DNA from: an uncultured Vampirovibrio sp.
Lineage (GTDB): Bacteria; Cyanobacteriota; Vampirovibrionia; Gastranaerophilales; Gastranaerophilaceae
Assembly (NCBI GenBank): GCA_910577395.1
Contig: CAJTLG010000008.1
Location: forward strand, 1-64,000
Direction: 5' to 3'
Length of the DNA: 64,000 nucleotides
The position numbers and the translations under genes are program-made. The stretch's first letter is position 1. Each line of letters begins with the position of its first letter. Below, piece by piece: positions 60,054-64,000 of this stretch. The notes under the pieces were generated by a model. It saw only the letters and a program-made list of their open reading frames with translations. It was not told where the DNA came from and searched no databases.

Positions 60054-60293
60054 ATGAATACGAAAGACGACATAAGAACAGAAATAAAAATGTTGCTTTT
60101 AAAAAGGGGCTGGACTCAAGAAAAGCTTGCAAAAGAAATGGGTTTAAAACTAGGCAAACAATATAGCGGAAACAACCTTGGTAATAAGTTGAAGGGTGAA
60201 ACCATACAATACAGGGAAATTAAACTGATTGCGGATATTCTAGGTTACGATATAGAATTTATTGATAGATTAGATAAAAAGGGTGATAAATAA
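60054..60293 (+). CDS. XRE-type HTH regulator
   Basis: 79 aa from the ATG at 60054 (the frame opens at a GTG, 60030, but the first residues there are not HTH-like). IRTEIKMLLLKRGWTQEKLA, the turn LGNKLKGETI and LIADILGYDIEFIDRL form one Cro/C1 domain. A TAAAAT at 60041-60046 ends 7 nt before the ATG, so the transcript may be leaderless. Likely autoregulates with the divergent 59767-59955 gene (inference). Confidence 0.8.
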   Translation: MNTKDDIRTEIKMLLLKRGWTQEKLAKEMGLKLGKQYSGNNLGNKLKGETIQYREIKLIADILGYDIEFIDRLDKKGDK

Positions 60294-60773
60294 CTATCTT
60301 TGTATAGTTAGTCTTTCAAGCCAGCGGACAAACCTGACAACAGGGGTTTCTTTATCCTTTGAGATTGAATCCACTAAAATTGTCATCATATTTGCTTTTT
60401 TTCCTGCCAAAATATCTGTTAGAGGCCTATCCCCAACCATAGCGGCATTTTTAGGGTCAATATCAAAATCTTTGCAGGCAAGTTTTAATACCTTAATATC
60501 CGGTTTTTTGGCATTGGAATAAATCCTGATGCTGCACTGTTCCTCTACTTTGTCAATATAGTGTTTTTTGCAGTTATTTGAAACTATGGCTACTTTAAAA
60601 GTATTTGAAAGCCTGTTTAAAAACTCAAGTGTTTCCGGTGTGAATTTTCCGCTTTTAGATTGCATAACAGTGGAATCAAGGTCAAAAAATATACATTTTA
60701 TCCCACGGTTTAGCAATTCTTCTTCATCAATATCAAAAATGGAATTCAGGTTATAATCAGGCTTTATTCGCAT
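60294..60773 (-). CDS. YqeG-family HAD phosphatase
   Basis: 159 aa from the ATG at 60773, supported by GGAG 8 nt upstream. HAD IIIA motif I CIFFDLDSTVMQSKSG (DxDxT), motif II VAIVSNN, motif IV VGDRPLTDILAGKKANM. A small cytosolic phosphatase of unknown substrate, often placed near ribosome or tRNA genes. Its start overlaps the last 10 nt of the U32 gene, so they are coupled. Confidence 0.9.
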   Translation of the reverse strand: MRIKPDYNLNSIFDIDEEELLNRGIKCIFFDLDSTVMQSKSGKFTPETLEFLNRLSNTFKVAIVSNNCKKHYIDKVEEQCSIRIYSNAKKPDIKVLKLACKDFDIDPKNAAMVGDRPLTDILAGKKANMMTILVDSISKDKETPVVRFVRWLERLTIQR

Positions 60774-62050
60774 ACAGTACACTCCGTTTTTATTTCATAG
60801 TTAAGTTTGCAGTTTTTAATCCCGGGTGTTCTCAAAAGCGCCCAGTTCCATTCTTTTTGCCAAAGTGTGGCACTTAAATTATCATCTTTTTCCGTTAATT
60901 GTACCCAGGCTTCATCATTTGTATTTGCAATATTATTGTCATCCCTTGATTCGTTTAATATTTCATTTACAATTGCACCCGCAGTGTAAGAAGGAGTAAT
61001 AATTTCAACTTCGTCCCCGAGAGATACTTTATTTTTAAAGCAGACTTTAAATTTGTCACCTTTTTTTTCTAAAACTATTCCAAGGAAATCTGCCCCCGCA
61101 AGACCTTTTGATATATCATAGCTGTAGCTGTCAGAATTGTTATTACCAAGGAAAAAGCCCTTAGTATAGCCTCTGTTTCCAACCTTTAAAAGTTCATAAT
61201 ACCCGCTTTTAGGGGATATTTTTTCATCAAGCACATCCCTGTATGCTCTTGATACGGCTGAAACATAGTACAGGCTTTTAGTTCTGCCTTCAACCTTAAT
61301 TGAATCTACCCCGATATTTTTTAAATCCTTAACATATTCTATAAGACATAAATCCTTTGGGGATAAGATATGAGAGCCTTTGTCATCTTCTACTATTTCG
61401 TAATATTCACCGGGGCGGGTTTCTTCAAGCAGTTTATAACTCCACCTGCAAGGCTGGGCACAGCCGCCATGGTTTGCTTTTCTTTCGTGGCGTGTCATAT
61501 AATCTGAAAGCAGGCATCTTCCTGAATAGCTCATACATTGTGAGCCGTGGACAAAACATTCAAGCTCAACATCAGGTACATTATTCCTTATTTTTTCAAT
61601 TTGTTTCATTGAAAGCTCACGTGCAAGGATTACGCGTTTTGCACCTAAATCTCTCCAGAATCTAACGGCCTCTGAATTAAGGGTGTTAGTTTGGGTTGAA
61701 ATATGGATATCAATATTTGGCAATTCTTTTTTAACGGTATTATATATGCCAAAATCGCTTAGTATAATAGCGTGCGGGGCAGCATCGGATATAATTTCAA
61801 GGTTTTCATACAGTTTTTTAATATCATCATCGTAAGAAAAAATATTCAATGTAAGATAAACCTTTTTGTTTATACGCCTTGCTTCATCTACTGCAATTTT
61901 CAGGTTATCTTTTGTGATAAGCTCGCCTTTTCTCATTGTGCGCAATGAAAAATCCACCATACCGAGATAGCAGGCATCCGCGCCGTACGAAAAAGCATAT
62001 CGCATTTTTTCTATATTGCCTGCAGGCATTAAAAGTTCAATATTATCCAT
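60764..62050 (-). CDS. Peptidase U32 family protein (TrhP/RlhA-like)
   Basis: 428 aa. The family signature ECFVHGSQCMSYSGRCLLSD and HGGCAQPCRWSY provide the four cysteines of the [4Fe-4S] site; DIHISTQTNTLNSEAVRFW and LARELSMKQIEKI are also typical. U32 proteins hydroxylate RNA (tRNA U34 or 23S rRNA) using prephenate-derived chemistry. The 60294 gene overlaps its end. Confidence 0.9.
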   Translation of the reverse strand: MDNIELLMPAGNIEKMRYAFSYGADACYLGMVDFSLRTMRKGELITKDNLKIAVDEARRINKKVYLTLNIFSYDDDIKKLYENLEIISDAAPHAIILSDFGIYNTVKKELPNIDIHISTQTNTLNSEAVRFWRDLGAKRVILARELSMKQIEKIRNNVPDVELECFVHGSQCMSYSGRCLLSDYMTRHERKANHGGCAQPCRWSYKLLEETRPGEYYEIVEDDKGSHILSPKDLCLIEYVKDLKNIGVDSIKVEGRTKSLYYVSAVSRAYRDVLDEKISPKSGYYELLKVGNRGYTKGFFLGNNNSDSYSYDISKGLAGADFLGIVLEKKGDKFKVCFKNKVSLGDEVEIITPSYTAGAIVNEILNESRDDNNIANTNDEAWVQLTEKDDNLSATLWQKEWNWALLRTPGIKNCKLNYEIKTECTVCE

Positions 62051-62067
62051 ATAAAAATATTACCACA

Positions 62068-62105
62068 TAAAAAACGCCCCAGGGTAAAAATACCTTAAGG
62101 CGTTT
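62068..62105 (-). terminator. Rho-independent terminator of the 62124 gene
   Basis: AAACGCC (62072-62078) and GGCGTTT (62099-62105) pair, with an inner AGGGTA/TACCTT helix. On the minus strand it is followed by a T run, ending the 92-aa gene before the U32 gene. Confidence 0.65.
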
Positions 62106-62123
62106 AATAATGTGTATAAAATT

Positions 62124-62402
62124 TTATTGAAGGTCTACATCTACCATGCAGCATTTAAAAGTAAAAGCCTTAATGTGGTGTGAAGGAATGTTTAACCATC
62201 TAAAAGAGCGGGAGTGTTTTTCGCCGCCCATATGGTGGCATTCAACAACCGCATCCTGGAGGGTGATAACTTCATCCATGCATTTTTCTTCTTTACAGTC
62301 GATTAATTTACCCATAACCTTTTTATGGCCTACCCAAAGTACTAAAACGTCTGATTCAACTGTTTTTGCAATTTTATAAATCGCATCATAAGTTTTACAC
62401 AT
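62124..62402 (-). CDS. Cys/His-rich hypothetical protein
   Basis: 92 aa beginning MCKTYDAIYKIAKTVESDVL with VLWVGHKKVMGKLIDCKEEK. It has five cysteines and a cluster of His (ECHHMGGEKH, PSHH), suggestive of metal binding, but no family is recognised. SD AAAGGAGA with a good spacing upstream and an own terminator downstream support a real gene. An opposite-strand ORF is its shadow. Confidence 0.65.
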   Translation of the reverse strand: MCKTYDAIYKIAKTVESDVLVLWVGHKKVMGKLIDCKEEKCMDEVITLQDAVVECHHMGGEKHSRSFRWLNIPSHHIKAFTFKCCMVDVDLQ

Positions 62403-62504
62403 TATATAATCTCCTTTTTTGATACAGATAAAAGGATATTATTTGCAATGCTAAAAAACATCAGACATGGGGGCTTTCCGGAAGGGTATATTGACAAGCA
62501 TGTC

Positions 62505-62533
62505 TTGATTTCTGTAACCAAGTAGGTTATAAT
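62505..62533 (+). promoter_or_regulatory. Sigma70-type promoter of higBA, leaderless
   Basis: TTGATT (62505-62510), 17-nt spacer, TATAAT (62528-62533). The start codon at 62541 is 7 nt past the -10, so the transcript should begin at or next to the AUG, with no SD. Confidence 0.7.
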
Positions 62534-62540
62534 TAATTAT

Positions 62541-62819
62541 ATGATTAAATCGTTTAAGCACAAGGGGCTTGAAGATTTTTTCACAACGGGCTCCTTGAAA
62601 GGTATTCAGGCAATACACAGTAAAAGATTGTCATTTATTTTGAACTATCTTGATGAAGCCGAAACGATTGATGATATTAATCTGCCGTCTTTTAAACTGC
62701 ATAAACTAAAAGGTGATATGAAAAATTTATGGTCTGTTACTGTTCAGGCAAACTGGCGTGTTACTTTTGAATTTAAGAGCGGAAATGTATACATTGTAGA
62801 TTATCAGGATTATCATTAA
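62541..62819 (+). CDS. higB: HigB-type toxin (RelE/ParE fold)
   Basis: 92 aa, full-length HigB. MIKSFKHKGLEDFFTTGSLK, LPSFKLHKLKGDMKNLWSVT, VQANWRVTFEFKSGN and the ending VYIVDYQDYH are family hallmarks. A ribosome-dependent mRNA endonuclease. It lies 13 nt before higA. It sits beside the uvrA 3' end, so the pair looks like an accessory insertion. Confidence 0.93.
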   Translation: MIKSFKHKGLEDFFTTGSLKGIQAIHSKRLSFILNYLDEAETIDDINLPSFKLHKLKGDMKNLWSVTVQANWRVTFEFKSGNVYIVDYQDYH

Positions 62820-62832
62820 AAGGAAATATTTT

Positions 62833-63120
62833 ATGGAAATGTTTAATCCGCCGCACCCTGGCGAAATGTTAAATGAACTATACTTAAAGGAAAACAATAT
62901 CAGTATTTCCCGTGCTGCATTAATGCTTGGGATTTCAAGAAAACATCTGTCTAATATTGTAAATTGCAAAGTTCCTGTTACATCAGAGATTGCCCTAAAA
63001 CTTGAAAAATGTTTTAAAACTACATCAGCAAATATGTGGCTTAAATTTCAAATAAAATATGATTTATGGCATGCAAGAAATTATGTAAACCTTGATAATG
63101 TTCAATCTATTACCGGTTAG
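62833..63120 (+). CDS. higA: HigA-type antitoxin
   Basis: 95 aa. PHPGEMLNELYLKENNISIS, the HTH SRAALMLGISRKHLSNIVNC and MWLKFQIKYDLWHARN are typical of HigA. It neutralises HigB and represses the operon. SD AAAAGGA. Its stop overlaps the convergent uvrA stop by 3 nt (63117-63120). Confidence 0.95.
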   Translation: MEMFNPPHPGEMLNELYLKENNISISRAALMLGISRKHLSNIVNCKVPVTSEIALKLEKCFKTTSANMWLKFQIKYDLWHARNYVNLDNVQSITG

Positions 63121-64000
63121 CCTTTTTCAATCATAGGCTTAAGGAACTTTGCCGTGTAAGATTTTTTATCCTTGATAAGCTGTTTTGGTGTGCCTTTTGC
63201 AATCACTTCTCCGCCGCCTTCGCCGCCTTCGGGGCCAAGGTCTATAATATAATCGGCACATTTAATTATATCAAGGTTGTGTTCAATAATTAAAACCGTG
63301 TTGCCGCTATCTGCAAGTTGATGAAGAATTTTAATAAGTTTGTCTACATCAAACCAGTGCAGCCCTGTTGAAGGTTCATCCATAAGGTACAGGGTTTTAC
63401 CTGTGGCGCGTTTGTTTAATTCAAGCGCAAGTTTTACCCTCTGTGCTTCGCCGCCTGATAGAGTTGTGGCACTTTGCCCGAGTTTTATGTATTCAAGCCC
63501 TACATCATACAGGGTTTGAAGGCGGGTTGCAATTCTTGGTACGTTTTTAAAGAATTCAAGAGCCTCTTCCACTGTCATATCAAGTACATCGGATATACTT
63601 TTTCCTTTGTATTTAACTTCCAGAGTTTCCTGATTATACCTTTTTCCTTTACAGACATCACATTTTATGTAAACATCCGACAAAAAATTCATCTCAATCT
63701 TTAAAACGCCGTCGCCTTTACATTTTTCGCATCTGCCGCCTTTGACGTTAAAAGAAAATCTACCCTGCTTGTAACCGCGTACTTTAGCTTCATTTGTGCG
63801 GGCAAAAAGGTCACGGATGTGTGTGAATACATCTGTATAAGTTGCAGGGTTGGACCTTGGGGTTCTTCCTATCGGGGATTGGTCCACAAGAACGATTTTA
63901 TCTATATTTTCAAAACCCTTTATGTCATCCACCCCTTTTGGTTTTGGGCGGTTTCCCCTTAATTTATGAAGGGCAAATTCATAGATTATATCATTTACAA
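63117..64000 (-). CDS. uvrA: Excinuclease ABC subunit UvrA, 3' part
   Basis: About 293 C-terminal codons; the frame is open to the window edge, so the N-terminal ATPase module and the first zinc region lie outside. The visible part has IVLVDQSPIGRTPRSNPATY, the zinc module CEKC...CDVC, the ABC signature TTLSGGEAQRVKLALEL, Walker B LYLMDEPSTGLHWFDVDKL and the switch His in VLIIEHNLDIIK. Recognises bulky lesions in nucleotide excision repair. Confidence 0.97.
   Translation of the reverse strand, partial: VNDIIYEFALHKLRGNRPKPKGVDDIKGFENIDKIVLVDQSPIGRTPRSNPATYTDVFTHIRDLFARTNEAKVRGYKQGRFSFNVKGGRCEKCKGDGVLKIEMNFLSDVYIKCDVCKGKRYNQETLEVKYKGKSISDVLDMTVEEALEFFKNVPRIATRLQTLYDVGLEYIKLGQSATTLSGGEAQRVKLALELNKRATGKTLYLMDEPSTGLHWFDVDKLIKILHQLADSGNTVLIIEHNLDIIKCADYIIDLGPEGGEGGGEVIAKGTPKQLIKDKKSYTAKFLKPMIEKG

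Noticed and set aside
1..64000. CRISPR arrays, rRNA genes, tRNA genes, complete insertion sequences
   Set aside because: No regularly spaced repeats, no rRNA or tRNA signature and no transposase with inverted repeats were seen in the window.

Overview
The window is a stretch of a low-GC bacterial chromosome (by eye about 35-40 % GC), densely packed with genes on both strands. The best fit is an uncultured Vampirovibrionia / Gastranaerophilales-type relative of cyanobacteria. This is an inference from several things seen together: outer-membrane genes (lpxK, an mlaEFD-type transporter) beside a LytR-CpsA-Psr protein, the glycogen genes glgC and glgA, short conserved operon fragments instead of full ribosomal clusters, and five small or accessory proteins with an early F-G or F-K-G motif. 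No tRNA, rRNA, CRISPR array or complete transposon was seen.

Layout. 1-1,000: accessory island with a small XRE regulator, a divergent 59-aa gene, and a compact locus that looks like a type I toxin-antitoxin system (24-aa hydrophobic peptide with a strong SD, antisense RNA with its own promoter and terminator). 1,000-5,500: zinc-ribbon protein, glgC, murI and an AMIN-amidase. 5,500-5,970: a structured, terminator-ended RNA candidate. 5,970-11,500: secD-secF-regulator, rimP-nusA and an Fmt-like gene. 11,460-15,600 (minus): mlaE-mlaF-mlaD-lpxK. 15,690-16,740: a repeat-rich protein whose start codon is separated from its body by an out-of-frame G13 tract. 16,770-21,700 (minus): GNAT-serA, ribE-ribBA and a small F-G protein. 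21,840-29,850 (plus): der-plsY, a malic enzyme with a large insertion, then rpsE-rpmD-rplO-secY-adk-map, a trimmed spc operon. 29,857-43,804 (minus): an AddAB-like helicase and nuclease pair, priA, polA, TadE/TadG-like proteins, a lipoprotein and pnp. 43,985-46,450: a deiminase-fold protein, a GNAT-like protein and an accessory scar with three gene remnants. 46,449-52,632 (minus): degenerate hybrid-cluster-protein homologue, glgA, ruvA, bioB, a TupA-like ATP-grasp and a TPR protein. 52,761-59,762 (plus): LCP protein, CHASE2-GGDEF protein, ssb, an acid-sugar kinase with pdxA, and two small proteins. 59,767-64,000: another XRE/small-gene pair, a YqeG-type phosphatase, a U32 protein, higBA and the 3' part of uvrA.

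How it works together. Most genes are housekeeping: export (SecYDF), envelope lipids (LpxK, Mla, PlsY), peptidoglycan (MurI, amidase), DNA replication and repair (PolA, PriA, SSB, RuvA, UvrA, helicase-nuclease), translation and RNA turnover (RpsE, RplO, RpmD, RimP, NusA, Pnp, Der), central metabolism (glycogen, serine, riboflavin, biotin, malate). Novelty is concentrated in the accessory patches: the type I TA-like locus, the poly-G switch candidate, the Hcp pseudo-enzyme, the F-G-motif proteins and the repeated divergent XRE/small-gene modules.
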